Positions 60,201-64,000 of a stretch of 64,000 nucleotides of DNA are shown here, piece by piece. Location: contig NC_072796.1 in assembly GCF_028583425.1 (NCBI RefSeq), forward strand, positions 124,159,464 to 124,223,463. The letters are read 5' to 3'. Position numbers and translations under genes: made by a program. The notes beneath the pieces are model-generated. The model was given only the letters and a program-made list of their open reading frames with translations, was not told the origin of the DNA and did no database searches. Every line of letters starts with the position of its first letter. Within the stretch, counting starts at the first letter, position 1. The stretch comes from Eublepharis macularius (taxonomy: Eukaryota > Chordata > Lepidosauria > Squamata > Eublepharidae).

Positions 60201-61202
60201 TAACAAACCGGGCTATGTCCGCTTGGCAGGGAGACACGAGCCAATCTGAGCTCTCTGATTATTGCGAGTGTTAAGATGGCATGGATATTCCAACTCCTCT
60301 TTGTCACATTCACTCGCTACATTCTTATGTGTAATTTTTTTTTTAAAAAAACCTCAACCTCGTAAAAGGTAATATATGAGACTATCTCTAGGTGCAAGGA
60401 AACTGGAGCCATTCTGTAAATATTTTCCTTGTAGATGTCAGTTTAAAGTATTAATGAATCCCCACTGTTGTGGTATGTTGCTATGCAACAGGATTTTCAG
60501 GGTCTAAGCTTTCGAGAGTCAGTCTTTCGAGCTTTGGTGAAGCCATTAACAATTACTCTTCTGTTACTTAAGGATTCATTTTACAAGAATGTGAACCTGT
60601 TTATTCTGTCCCTTAACCTAAATATAAATATTGAGATCCACGTAACAGGTTGATGAAGTTGTACATTTCATGTATAGGATCTGAAAACATCTCGGGGTCT
60701 CTTGGGTGAAATGACTAAAGCTGCAAACAGCAATGTTAAACAGGTAACATGCATGTTTTGACTACCTGTAAATTATCTTCACTGTACTGGATGGACAGTA
60801 TTGCAAAATGACAGCTGACACGTGCTTATCAAAGTTGTGTGGGCTTTGGTTGGATTCTGCATTCTATGAGTTGAATTAGGCTTCCTCAAGTAGTGAAAAG
60901 AAACTGGGTCATCCCCTTAATTTTTAATAACAACAATAACTGCACTGCATAGTGACCTAATTTTTGGTGCGAGATGTTTTTTGTTGCCTACAGATTACCT
61001 GTCTGAGTTTTTGATATCCACACACTTTGGGAAATAATGCTAAATGGAGTTGTTGGCCAGTTTTTTCCCTTAAACTTTGAATTTCAAAGAATCTCATCTA
61101 TATCTCTAAACTGCATTTATTTTTATGTTCATTTCTAATTACCTTTCTTGGGGTATTTTATAGGTGATTGAATGGGTTTTAGAAAAGTCCACCAAGAAGT
61201 GA
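30173..61202 (+). CDS. MTBP: MTBP, MDM2-binding protein / Treslin partner (22 coding exons)
   Basis: Nuclear protein that binds Treslin/TICRR and is needed for CDC45 loading and origin firing in metazoans; it is the Sld7-like factor. It was first described as an MDM2 binder. Coding exons: 30173-30233, 31276-31356, 32861-32934, 33018-33169, 37323-37381, 39243-39387, 41005-41119, 41265-41387, 41600-41694, 43452-43524, 44369-44486, 45220-45393, 47556-47666, 49710-49862, 52847-52940, 53076-53213, 54474-54569, 57105-57371, 57963-58209, 59458-59571, 60678-60743, 61164-61202. They total 2595 nt, that is 864 residues plus TGA, against about 904 in human. All introns are GT-AG and every phase joins. 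Family-conserved stretches include MDRYLL at the N-terminus, [37 protein letters not shown], the SP-rich LSPLPSP segment, ESRSQKHTR and the C-terminal Sld7-like domain ([28 protein letters not shown]). Confidence 0.96.
30395..30520 (-). mobile_element. Fragment of the AGTCCAGTAGCACC family
   Basis: GTGGCTCTCGAAAGCTTATG and GTTAGTCTTAAAGGTGCTAC in MTBP intron 1, immediately beside the CpG region. A second, decayed copy follows at about 30598-30700. Confidence 0.65.
30837..30924. mobile_element. Short palindromic MITE-like element
   Basis: CAGTAAAATCCTAAGCAGAG, centre CATTGATTTCAATGGG, then TTTTTAGGATTGCACTG. Complete foldback in MTBP intron 1. Confidence 0.75.
31276..31356 (+). CDS. MTBP: MTBP coding exon 2
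   Basis: 81 nt encoding [20 protein letters not shown] and KMEEFP, phase 1 to phase 1, with a TTGCAG acceptor and GTAAGT donor. It corresponds to the human FTAANVYHLL segment. Divergent but clearly collinear. Confidence 0.88.
31357..31418 (+). other. Start of MTBP intron 2
   Basis: Short intron stretch before the 5S-headed SINE. It has no recognised content. Confidence 0.4.
31419..31600 (-). mobile_element. 5S rRNA-derived SINE sharing the Sauria SINE body
   Basis: On the minus strand the head (31596-31530) reads as 5S rRNA-like. The plus strand shows GGTCTCCCATCTAATTAGTA and CTTCGCTTCTGAGATCTCTC, the complement of the 5S region with the internal promoter. The adjacent body contains GGTGGTTTGCCATTGCCTTC, the complement of the GGCAATGGCAAACCACC block in the Sauria SINEs at 20502 and 46859. 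MTBP intron 2. Confidence 0.75.
31700..32499 (+). other. MTBP intron 2, middle
   Basis: A decayed palindromic-family copy may lie at 31608-31690. The rest is AT-rich and without recognised features. Confidence 0.4.
32500..32635 (+). mobile_element. LINE 3' end
   Basis: GTGGAAATGTCCTTGATATT, CTTGAGTCTCAGTGAGAAAG, GTGGACTATAAATGACATTA and an (AAC/AAT)n tail. The plus-strand partner of the reversed copies at 3370 and 46010. Confidence 0.7.
32861..32934 (+). CDS. MTBP: MTBP coding exon 3 (two possible acceptors)
   Basis: With the upstream acceptor (TTTTAG at 32855-32860) it encodes [20 protein letters not shown] and CGFYQ. ACS..GIP is also present in human, so this start is preferred. A second in-frame AG (TTGCAG, ending 32875) would remove 15 nt, deleting ACSLA while keeping the frame. 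GTGAGT donor. Confidence 0.92.
33018..33169 (+). CDS. MTBP: MTBP coding exon 4
   Basis: 152 nt beginning FCSSDW and containing HIEECLGG and the acidic EEEDSNSRE stretch, all recognisable in the family. It ends in phase 2 at a GTAAGT donor whose first G is shared with the Glu-like GAG. Intron 3 before it is only 83 bp. Confidence 0.94.
33335..33530 (-). mobile_element. CR1-type LINE remnant
   Basis: CATTTTATTTTCAATCCTTT...CACTGAGTCGACATTTTCAT...AGGCAGTTCAGATCTCATCA, an internal segment of an old amniote CR1-like LINE. The small ORF here (33331-33561) is not a gene. Confidence 0.55.
33560..33700 (-). mobile_element. tRNA-derived SINE, reversed
   Basis: GTAGGATTTGAACCTGGGCC is the reverse B box and CTAACCACCGCTCCACTAAT the reverse A box. 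Confidence 0.65.
34188..34256. mobile_element. Short palindromic MITE-like copy, decayed
   Basis: GGCTTACAGTGCAGTTGTAA...CTTAGGGTTGTACTG; the inverted ends are recognisable. Confidence 0.4.
34270..35140 (-). mobile_element. CR1-type LINE remnants, rearranged
   Basis: GGAGAAAAAAATCTCTGTTC...AAAAGTCCCAGACTCTTCAG and, later, TTCATTGTTGCTCATTTACC and GATCCCTGGGGGAGTCCCAC. These are segments of the same LINE family as 33335-33530 and 5660-6000, in non-standard order, so at least two insertions are mixed here. Confidence 0.55.
35145..35352 (-). mobile_element. tRNA-derived SINE, reversed
   Basis: TTTATTTTATTGATTTAATT (reversed tail), GTGGGGATTCAAACGTGAGT (reversed B box), CTAACCGCTACGCCACACCT (reversed A box). 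An additional CR1 piece follows to about 35400. Confidence 0.7.
35410..37320 (+). other. MTBP intron 4, distal part
   Basis: No named repeat recognised apart from a possible LINE 3' end near 37000-37160 (AGGCAGGATATAATTTTT). Several short ORFs overlap in different frames and look non-coding. Confidence 0.4.
37323..37381 (+). CDS. MTBP: MTBP coding exon 5
   Basis: 59 nt: [19 protein letters not shown], phase 2 to phase 1, with a TTTAG acceptor and GTAATA donor. Matches the human LYEEAAENLHQLSDKLPAPG block almost residue for residue. The 4.15-kb intron before it is full of LINE remnants. Confidence 0.95.
37480..37975 (-). mobile_element. Unnamed element, family A, minus orientation
   Basis: Reading the minus strand from 37970: CTAGCAACAGAATGAATACA, ACGGGCTCC, a GC-rich middle, then a hairpin (GATTCACTTTTTATTCTGGC ... 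GTGCCAGGATAAAAAGTGAG) and ATGGCTTGGCTTTTA. The same order (CTAGCAACAGAGCCCG, hairpin, CGGCTTGCATTTTA) occurs on the plus strand at 48083-49165. MTBP intron 5. Confidence 0.6.
38000..39240 (+). other. MTBP intron 5, distal part
   Basis: No repeat or gene that I can name. The short ORFs on both strands lack family resemblance. Confidence 0.4.
39243..39387 (+). CDS. MTBP: MTBP coding exon 6
   Basis: 145 nt encoding [40 protein letters not shown] and IVVKESK. Acceptor CTACAG, donor [15 protein letters not shown] is the strongest conserved stretch of the N-terminal Treslin-interacting region. Confidence 0.95.
39476..39570. mobile_element. Short palindromic MITE-like copy, decayed
   Basis: GCCTGCACTCCTAAGAGTGC...GTGCTTAGTATTGCTCCTGC, ends complementary with mismatches. 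Confidence 0.4.
39955..40072 (+). mobile_element. Fragment of the AGTCCAGTAGCACC-type family with a local duplication
   Basis: TCTGAAGAAGGGAACTTTGA, CTTAAAAGCTTATACCCTGA, then a twice-repeated TCATGTTGATCT(T/C)TAAGCCACTGG. Confidence 0.55.
40243..40316. mobile_element. Short palindromic MITE-like element
   Basis: CAGTGTAATCCTAAACAGAG to CTCTGTTTAGGATTACCCTG, a tight foldback in MTBP intron 6. Confidence 0.75.
40655..40835 (+). mobile_element. tRNA-derived SINE, decayed
   Basis: CTCTCTCAGCCTAACCTACA and CAGAATTGTTGTGAGGATAA form the body shared with the copies at 19911 and 28890. The head is poorly preserved. Confidence 0.6.
41005..41119 (+). CDS. MTBP: MTBP coding exon 7
   Basis: 115 nt: [20 protein letters not shown] then [18 protein letters not shown], ending in phase 0 at a GTACTG donor. 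The [11 protein letters not shown] motif matches human IDSKELWRGKI. Confidence 0.95.
41265..41387 (+). CDS. MTBP: MTBP coding exon 8
   Basis: 123 nt, 41 codons, phase 0 at both ends: [20 protein letters not shown], then [20 protein letters not shown] and a final Lys. Acceptor TTTCAG, donor GTAAAG. FPEFC is conserved; the second half is variable. Confidence 0.93.
41600..41694 (+). CDS. MTBP: MTBP coding exon 9
   Basis: 95 nt: [20 protein letters not shown] then [11 protein letters not shown] plus CT of a Leu codon. The acceptor CTTTTCAG is strong. The donor GTATCC is weak but is the only GT that joins exon 10 in frame. Read-through would add YPLVPGSFV and stop. Confidence 0.9.
41695..43451 (+). 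other. MTBP intron 9
   Basis: 1.76 kb. Only a tandem duplication (42411-42510) stands out. Two copies of ACTAGAATTGTACAGTATG also occur in tandem near 41885-41925. Confidence 0.55.
42411..42510 (+). repeat. Tandem duplication of a ~50-bp purine-rich unit
   Basis: Unit 1 is 42411-42461 (GAGAGAACATAGGCACAGAA...) and unit 2 is 42462-42510, differing by a few bases and a short deletion. Confidence 0.85.
43452..43524 (+). CDS. MTBP: MTBP coding exon 10
   Basis: 73 nt: [20 protein letters not shown] and LHGK, phase 2 to 0, with a GTGTAG acceptor and GTATAT donor. Collinear with human LTNSTKQNSVLLLEQISSLC. It was identified by phase and similarity, since it is too short to stand out as an ORF. Confidence 0.9.
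43525..44175 (+). other. MTBP intron 10, proximal part
   Basis: AT-rich and featureless apart from the palindrome that follows. Confidence 0.4.
44176..44290. mobile_element. Near-perfect palindrome, probably a Penelope-like element terminus
   Basis: Arms 44176-44215 and 44216-44256 (GGTTGTTGTGGATTTTCCGG and complement) with about two mismatches and no loop, followed by GGCCGTGAAAGCCTTCGACA. These words are typical of Penelope-like retroelement ends in reptiles; that attribution is from memory. Confidence 0.6.
44369..44486 (+). CDS. MTBP: MTBP coding exon 11
   Basis: 118 nt: [39 protein letters not shown] plus one base. Acceptor CCTATAG, donor [14 protein letters not shown] and KKWKEYI match human closely. 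A near-perfect palindrome lies 113 bp upstream. Confidence 0.95.
44487..45219 (+). other. MTBP intron 11
   Basis: Contains a LINE-like tail near 44850-44930 (GAAGGATGGGATATAAATTG) and a (GT)n tract at 45042-45056. Confidence 0.5.
45220..45393 (+). CDS. MTBP: MTBP coding exon 12
   Basis: 174 nt, [20 protein letters not shown] to KTQETEE. Acceptor ATCAG, donor [22 protein letters not shown] aligns with human RCKATLIHSANQINGS. Confidence 0.95.
46010..46130 (-). mobile_element. LINE 3'-end remnant
   Basis: TATAGTCCACCATTCTCACT, AGGACTCAGCAGATTATACA; reverse complement of the 32500-32635 type. Confidence 0.55.
46140..46285 (+). mobile_element. tRNA-derived SINE 3' half
   Basis: ACAACCTATCTCACAGGGTT and GGGTGAAATATAAATCTCAT, decayed. 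Confidence 0.45.
46390..46580 (+). mobile_element. tRNA-derived SINE of a second family
   Basis: GGTGTAGCATAGTGTTGTTC, AGGAGGTCCCAGGTTCAGCC (B box), GGCATCTCCAGTTGAAAGGG, and the end ACTGGATGGACCAATGACTT. Resembles 26560-26785. Confidence 0.7.
46577..46690 (+). mobile_element. Fragment of the AGTCCAGTAGCACC family
   Basis: GGTGGTCTTGTCGGTCTGTA, TGTCCGGTAGCACTTTAAAG, abutting the SINE to its left. Confidence 0.6.
46808..46840 (+). repeat. (GT)n microsatellite
   Basis: Interrupted GT run directly left of the Sauria SINE. Confidence 0.9.
46845..47137 (+). mobile_element. Sauria-type SINE with perfect 14-bp target duplication
   Basis: The SINE proper is 46859-47123: head GCCCCGTGGCACAGAGTGGT, B box GAGTTCGATCCTGG, body GGCAATGGCAAACCACCCCG, and an ACTACCTTTTACC end. 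The direct repeats TATAGCTTGGCTTA at 46845-46858 and 47124-47137 are identical, so the insertion is comparatively recent. MTBP intron 12. Confidence 0.93.
47556..47666 (+). CDS. MTBP: MTBP coding exon 13
   Basis: 111 nt: [20 protein letters not shown] then [16 protein letters not shown] plus one base. Acceptor CATACAG, donor GTAAGT. SLPH..GEQI.QREK.LA is the conserved core. Confidence 0.94.
48083..49165 (+). mobile_element. Unnamed element, family A, plus orientation
   Basis: ACTAGCAACAGAGCCCG at the left; on the right the hairpin GACTCAGTTTTTATCTTGGT ... ATGAAAAGTGAGTC and CGGCTTGCATTTTAGATAG. The same termini appear reversed at 37480-37975, but here about 850 bp of AT-rich DNA (48200-49010) takes the place of the GC-rich middle. 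MTBP intron 13. Confidence 0.55.
49166..49709 (+). other. MTBP intron 13, end
   Basis: No recognised feature. Confidence 0.4.
49710..49862 (+). CDS. MTBP: MTBP coding exon 14
   Basis: 153 nt: [50 protein letters not shown]. The acceptor TTTTCAG joins exon 13 to form a Lys codon. The GTAGGT donor at 49863 is chosen because it gives the phase exon 15 needs; a GTATCT four bases downstream would break the frame. Confidence 0.88.
50330..50460 (-). mobile_element. LINE 3'-end remnant, reversed
   Basis: TTTATTTATTTGTCTAATTT, CCCCACATCTCAAAGTTGGC; tail-first orientation. Faint. Confidence 0.4.
50890..51700 (+). mobile_element. CR1-type LINE ORF2 remnant (endonuclease end)
   Basis: The open piece [20 protein letters not shown] ... 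[20 protein letters not shown] corresponds to the end of the LINE endonuclease domain (family pattern METTRGEATLDL ... GSSDHS); the SDH triad is lost (here TAPSD). Upstream sequence to about 50890 also fits. Many stops; dead. MTBP intron 14. Confidence 0.65.
52199..52553. repeat. 355-bp imperfect palindrome (foldback element)
   Basis: Ends CTACAAGAGATGAATTACAC and GTGTAATTCGTCTCTTGTAG. The arms stay complementary inward through GAAGGCTCTGTCAATTTCCC and GTTTGCTAATTTCCTCTTTG to a short centre near 52372. No clear target duplication. The ORF at 52069-52347 lies in one arm and is not a gene. MTBP intron 14, about 300 bp before exon 15. Confidence 0.88.
52847..52940 (+). CDS. MTBP: MTBP coding exon 15
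   Basis: 94 nt: [20 protein letters not shown] then [10 protein letters not shown]. Acceptor AGTCAG, donor [22 protein letters not shown] is shared with human and anchors this exon despite the 3-kb intron before it. Confidence 0.95.
53076..53213 (+). CDS. MTBP: MTBP coding exon 16
   Basis: 138 nt: [45 protein letters not shown] plus AG. Acceptor GTTAG, donor [24 protein letters not shown] is the family pattern. The preceding intron is only 135 bp. Confidence 0.95.
53440..53520 (-). mobile_element. LINE/SINE tail remnant, reversed
   Basis: TTATTTATTTGTATTTATTA then CTGCCTTTCTTGCAAAGACC. The 205-codon ORF at 53180-53797 spans this and exon 16's end in a wrong frame; it is not a gene. Confidence 0.45.
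53880..54048 (+). mobile_element. CR1 LINE 3' end, plus orientation
   Basis: CCAGGCCAGTTTGGCTAGGG, TTTTGCCATCTTCTGGGCAT, GGGGGTTGGACTAGATGACC, ending CCCTATGATTCTATT. Inverse of 10564-10728. Confidence 0.85.
54474..54569 (+). CDS. MTBP: MTBP coding exon 17
   Basis: 96 nt: [20 protein letters not shown] then [11 protein letters not shown], phase 2 to 2. Acceptor TTTTTCAG, donor [15 protein letters not shown] carries two Thr-Pro sites, possible CDK targets. Confidence 0.95.
54570..57104 (+). other. MTBP intron 17
   Basis: 2.5 kb, AT-rich. Contains an AAATAAATAATAAATAAAT tail of an old retroposon at 55615-55650, a short repeat piece at 56095-56155 (TTACACCCAAATAAGTACGC) and a GGTTGGCCACTGTGTGAAAC repeat at 56985-57035. 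No gene. Confidence 0.5.
57105..57371 (+). CDS. MTBP: MTBP coding exon 18
   Basis: The largest coding exon, 267 nt (residues 621-709). Begins [20 protein letters not shown] and continues [12 protein letters not shown] low-complexity [15 protein letters not shown] segment follows, with Ser-Pro sites, then the basic KLKRRSK cluster, a likely nuclear localisation signal. Confidence 0.96.
57480..57690 (-). mobile_element. LINE 3'-end remnant, reversed
   Basis: TTTATTTAAACATTTTACCC, ATCTTTCCTCGTGGTTTAAA, TAAAAGCCCTGGCAAACAGG, tail-first. MTBP intron 18. Confidence 0.45.
57963..58209 (+). CDS. MTBP: MTBP coding exon 19
   Basis: 247 nt, residues 710-792. The ends are conserved ([13 protein letters not shown] and [10 protein letters not shown]) and the middle is Ser-rich and fast-evolving, probably disordered. 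Acceptor CTTCCTAG, donor GTAAAG. Reading through the donor meets a stop within about 20 codons. Confidence 0.94.
58210..59155 (+). other. MTBP intron 19, proximal part
   Basis: No recognised repeat or gene. Confidence 0.4.
59155..59305 (-). mobile_element. tRNA-derived SINE, reversed
   Basis: GTCCTGTGTGAGGTGTGTTA, GAGGATTTGAATGTGGATCA (reverse B box), CTGACCACTACACAACGCTG (reverse A box). Confidence 0.65.
59458..59571 (+). CDS. MTBP: MTBP coding exon 20
   Basis: 114 nt, phase 0 at both ends: [20 protein letters not shown] then [18 protein letters not shown]. This is the start of the C-terminal Sld7-like domain. The acceptor is CTTCAAG and the donor GTATCT. Confidence 0.95.
59572..60677 (+). 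other. MTBP intron 20
   Basis: Contains a LINE-like tail near 59585-59650 and a palindromic-family fragment at 60488-60545 (TTTTCAGGGTCTAAGCTTTC). Otherwise nothing named. Confidence 0.45.
60678..60743 (+). CDS. MTBP: MTBP coding exon 21
   Basis: 66 nt: [20 protein letters not shown] plus KQ, phase 0 at both ends. Acceptor GTATAG, donor GTAACA. Collinear with human [16 protein letters not shown]. Confidence 0.94.
61164..61202 (+). CDS. MTBP: MTBP coding exon 22 (terminal)
   Basis: 39 nt: [12 protein letters not shown] and TGA, after a TTTATAG acceptor. It differs from the remembered human C-terminus (VIDWVLEKTSKK) at only a few positions and fixes the end of the reading frame. Confidence 0.95.
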   Translation: MIEWVLEKSTKK

Positions 61203-61540
61203 CATGTGCCAGAGATGTTCTGTGGACAACAGCTTTTTGAGCAGAGTGGACCCATCACAAGGAACATCTTGTTATAGTCTGTGTGCTTAAAACCAATGGC
61301 ATGGTCAGCATTTTGTATGCAAAAGCCTATCACATAAAGAATTACCTTGAAGTGAGCTACTTCATATTTGTTATGTAATGGAGCATTTTGACTTTTTATG
61401 TAGTGTTTGTACAGGTTTTTATTTAGTGTAGTAAAAGCCAGGTATCTTACACTTAACAGCTTTCTTTTTTTTTCTCCCATCGGCATAGACGTGCTTAACT
61501 CTTTTGTTGTTAACAAACCAACCATAAAAAAGATTTATTA
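61203..61540 (+). other. MTBP: Probable MTBP 3' untranslated region
   Basis: AT-rich sequence after the stop codon with no open frame of note. No canonical AATAAA is present close by; a CATAAA variant sits near 61523. The first AATAAA on this strand is at 62999-63004, with an ATTAAA shortly after. The 3' end is therefore not settled. Confidence 0.4.
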
Positions 61541-61861
61541 GCTAACAAAATCTTTCTGCATTCTGTTGGAATAGCTGCTAAGATTTGTCAAGTTTGCTGT
61601 AGAACCCTAATTGGAAGGTCATTAAGTGGAACACTTCTCAGATCCACACCAGACACCCACAGATCTGTCAGTAGAGCCAAGAGACACAGCTGTTAAGTCC
61701 CAAAACAAAAATTTCCAATAGAGTTGAGAGTTCAGTATAGACAGCTTTTCCAACACATATGCTGTGCTTTTTTTCCTTCTGCCATAATATCCACGTCAGC
61801 ACCCTGGCAAAACCTGCATAAGCTCCAGATAGTAAAAGCTCTGGCTTCTGCTAACTCTGAA

Positions 61862-62265
61862 TGGTACTTCCTTCACAAATGCACTACAGAGCAGCTCTGG
61901 GGAATGGCTTGCATAAAAAAGGAGCCCAAATGGGCTCAGAAGGCTGCTGCCAGGGGTGGGAAAGCTCCTGCCTTTCTCCCAAGCAATTTTCCCAGTGCAA
62001 AAACAGTGTGGGGGAAGGGGTCATATTTCTGCTGCCACATGGGCACACAATGCCTCTCCGTGCAGCAATTGGAAGCACACACACACACTGCCACTTCCTT
62101 CCAGAGGGAAAAACGCTTGAGAGAAAGAGGAGCTTTCCCTCCCCTGGCAGCAGCATCCAAGCCCATCTGGGCTCTTCCTTTTTTTTATACAAGCCACTCC
62201 CCAGAACTGCTGTGTGTCTACATGAGCCCGGATTGGCTCTGTGGCGAACTTGTGAAGGAAGTAAC
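61862..62265. repeat. 404-bp imperfect palindrome (foldback element)
   Basis: The left arm starts TGGTACTTCCTTCACAAATG and contains GGAGCCCAAATGGGCTCAGA and GCTGCTGCCAGGGGTGGGAA. The right arm carries their near-complements (CCCTCCCCTGGCAGCAGCAT, GCCCATCTGGGCTCTTCC) and ends TTGTGAAGGAAGTAAC. A GC-mixed spacer of about 130 bp separates them. Overlapping ORFs of up to 209 codons on both strands are by-products of the palindrome. Confidence 0.8.
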
Positions 62266-64000
62266 GTTCATAGTGCCCCTGAAACTGTGTAGGGAATCCT
62301 TTCCTCCTCTTATCTGTCGTGAGCCCACAACCACCCAAAGTGCCTCGGCGTGAGCTTTTTTAGTCTTGGAGTTTGGCCATTGTTTCATTCTGCCAAACGG
62401 TAAAAAGCATTTTACCACGTCGCAGATGCAAATGTAAGTCACAGAGCATGCTGAAGTGGTCCTCTGGAGTGGCTCAGCAACCAGCATTTTGCTACTGTGG
62501 TGATAAGAAGTGTGGCACCTACAGAAAACAGAAAGCCTCCTCCCTACTTGTGAGAGACCAAGAATGGTACAATCAGTGCTTAGCACAGCAAATGTACAGT
62601 GGGGACCTGTTTGATGGACAGTCCAGATGTCTCCCTCCAAGACTTGTGCTTCTGTGCTGGGGGGGGGGGTACCATATTTCCTGAACTCTGAATGTGCTCT
62701 CTTTTTGTATTGGGGGGGGGGGGAGAGATGCTGTTCTTCCCCAAGGAAGGAACACTTACTGTACATGTGGCTGCGTGAATGTGACTTCAATGCAGCATAT
62801 AAGCCATTAGCCCTTAAGTCTAATTGTCCAACCTAGAGCCGTTGCTATCAAAGTTAGCAACTAGTCCTTAGTTTTATTTTATTTTTTTAATGTAGGATTA
62901 AACCAGTGCAAGTGGTGTCTGAATCACTATATGTCACTTTCCCATATATATCGCCCTACTGCTTGCTATATAAATTAATATTGCTTCACAACTGTTCCAA
63001 TAAATATTTTTATTAAATATAGTATCTTCTTCTAAAATATAAGTATTTTAAACTAAATTCTTATAAATCTGGAATAGCTCCATATATTTCATTCTATCAA
63101 CCCCAACCAAATAAGAGTCGATCCAAAATCTGTATTTAATTTGTCTATAAATATATAATTTTTCTTTACAAACTAGTTATTCACTTGTTCTTCATATTAT
63201 AATCTGAGCACCGTAAATTACATGACATACTGTGTAATTTAATTGTTGATAACTAATAGACGAATTCTGATTATTTACAAGGCCAATATTCTATCTATAA
63301 CATTCCAGTGATTTAAAAAAAAATTATTTTAAGGAAGCAGTACAATTTACATATGCATCAACTTTCCCTACAATACACAATATTCTGGATTATTTGTAAT
63401 TTTTATCATTCAAATTTATCAAACCTTCCATTTGCAGTTAAAAGAAGATTTAGGGAAGAATTCTTAATTCATGCAAAGCTGTTATCGCTCAGTTGGTAAT
63501 TCGTTGTGTTTATATATATATATTACCACATGTGTTCCTTAAGTTTTTATACCTATCATTCTTTAGTTGACAGGTACTGGGGCTGTAATGCACTCATGGA
63601 GGGCTCCATTTTTTTAAAGATGTCCCACGTTAATGTAGGGTGGAGCTCTACTGCAAAGGTATTTCTTCTTTCCATTGAAGTGAAAGTGGAGACCTATGTG
63701 TACACAGAAGTTTTGTGCACATGAACTCTCCTTTAGGGCTTTTGCTTAGGACAGCAGTTTCTTAAATTATCTCAGGATTACTAAAAATTGCTATAAGGGA
63801 TCATGTTTTAGACCTTCTATGGAAGAAAACTCTTTTATATATCAGCCCAGTTTAGGACCAGAGTGTATGTAATGCTCCTAGTCTCCTTAACAGAGATTAA
63901 GATGTAGGTCTGCATGCTCCCTGCTATAATACTAATTCCCCTTGCGCATTTTAACTACTATTGGGATTTACAGCAGCACCACCAATGCTAATCATGACCA
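62266..64000 (+). other. MTBP 3' flank
   Basis: Two long G-runs (62660 and 62712 areas), then very AT-rich DNA. AATAAA at 62999-63004 could serve a longer MTBP transcript. No downstream gene begins before the window ends. In human the next gene is SNTB1. Confidence 0.45.

Noticed and set aside
61724-62353. 209-codon ORF downstream of MTBP as a new gene
   Set aside because: Explained by the 404-bp palindrome; the opposite strand is equally open with mirrored peptides.
1-64000. CRISPR arrays, operons, riboswitches or phage genes
   Set aside because: The window is spliced vertebrate DNA. Direct repeats seen are minisatellites or transposon target duplications.

Overview
The window is vertebrate nuclear DNA, most likely from a squamate reptile and possibly a gecko. 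The genes are split into many short exons with GT-AG introns. The introns are full of repeats characteristic of lizards: Sauria-type SINEs with an ACCTTT-like tail, a 5S-rRNA-headed relative, tRNA-derived SINEs, CR1/L2-type LINE remnants and many palindromic DNA transposons. Nothing bacterial, no CRISPR array and no intact virus is visible. Almost all of the longer open reading frames in the window are chance ORFs or parts of repeats.

Two real genes are present, arranged head to head. MRPL13 (large-subunit mitochondrial ribosomal protein) runs on the minus strand from its start codon at 29979 down to 12271. Six coding exons are found (171 complete codons plus two bases). The tiny last exon, expected to encode about six residues, was not located. 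MTBP (MDM2-binding protein, the metazoan Sld7-like partner of Treslin/TICRR in replication origin firing) runs on the plus strand from 30173 to 61202. It has 22 coding exons whose phases all join cleanly into an 864-residue protein. The two start codons are 193 bp apart in a GC-rich, CpG-rich, TATA-less segment (about 29740-30330), which should be a shared bidirectional promoter. The same MRPL13/MTBP pairing is found on human 8q24.12, so this is conserved synteny. One gene serves mitochondrial translation and the other DNA replication; nothing suggests a common pathway beyond the shared promoter.

Layout: 1-12270 is the region beyond the last located MRPL13 exon. It holds LINE and SINE remnants, a minisatellite, and two non-autonomous hAT-type elements with clear 8-bp target duplications (7526-8235 and 11198-12138), both filled with internal hairpins. 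12271-29979 is MRPL13, with introns carrying SINEs, a CR1/L2-type LINE remnant (24640-25930) and many short palindromic elements. 29740-30330 is the promoter. 30173-61202 is MTBP, with repeat-rich introns including a 5S-headed SINE, a young Sauria SINE with perfect 14-bp target duplications, CR1 remnants and a 355-bp palindrome. 61203-64000 is the MTBP 3' flank, with a 404-bp imperfect palindrome and AT-rich DNA.

I did not find a new biological system. The most notable observations are the nested-hairpin hAT elements, an unnamed pair of related elements at 37480-37975 and 48083-49165, a perfect 30-bp inverted repeat at 13495-13580, the 5S/Sauria composite SINE, a tandem splice acceptor in MTBP exon 3, and the MRPL13 exon 6 donor that overlaps an in-frame stop. 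Protein comparisons rest on remembered human family sequences, not on a database search.
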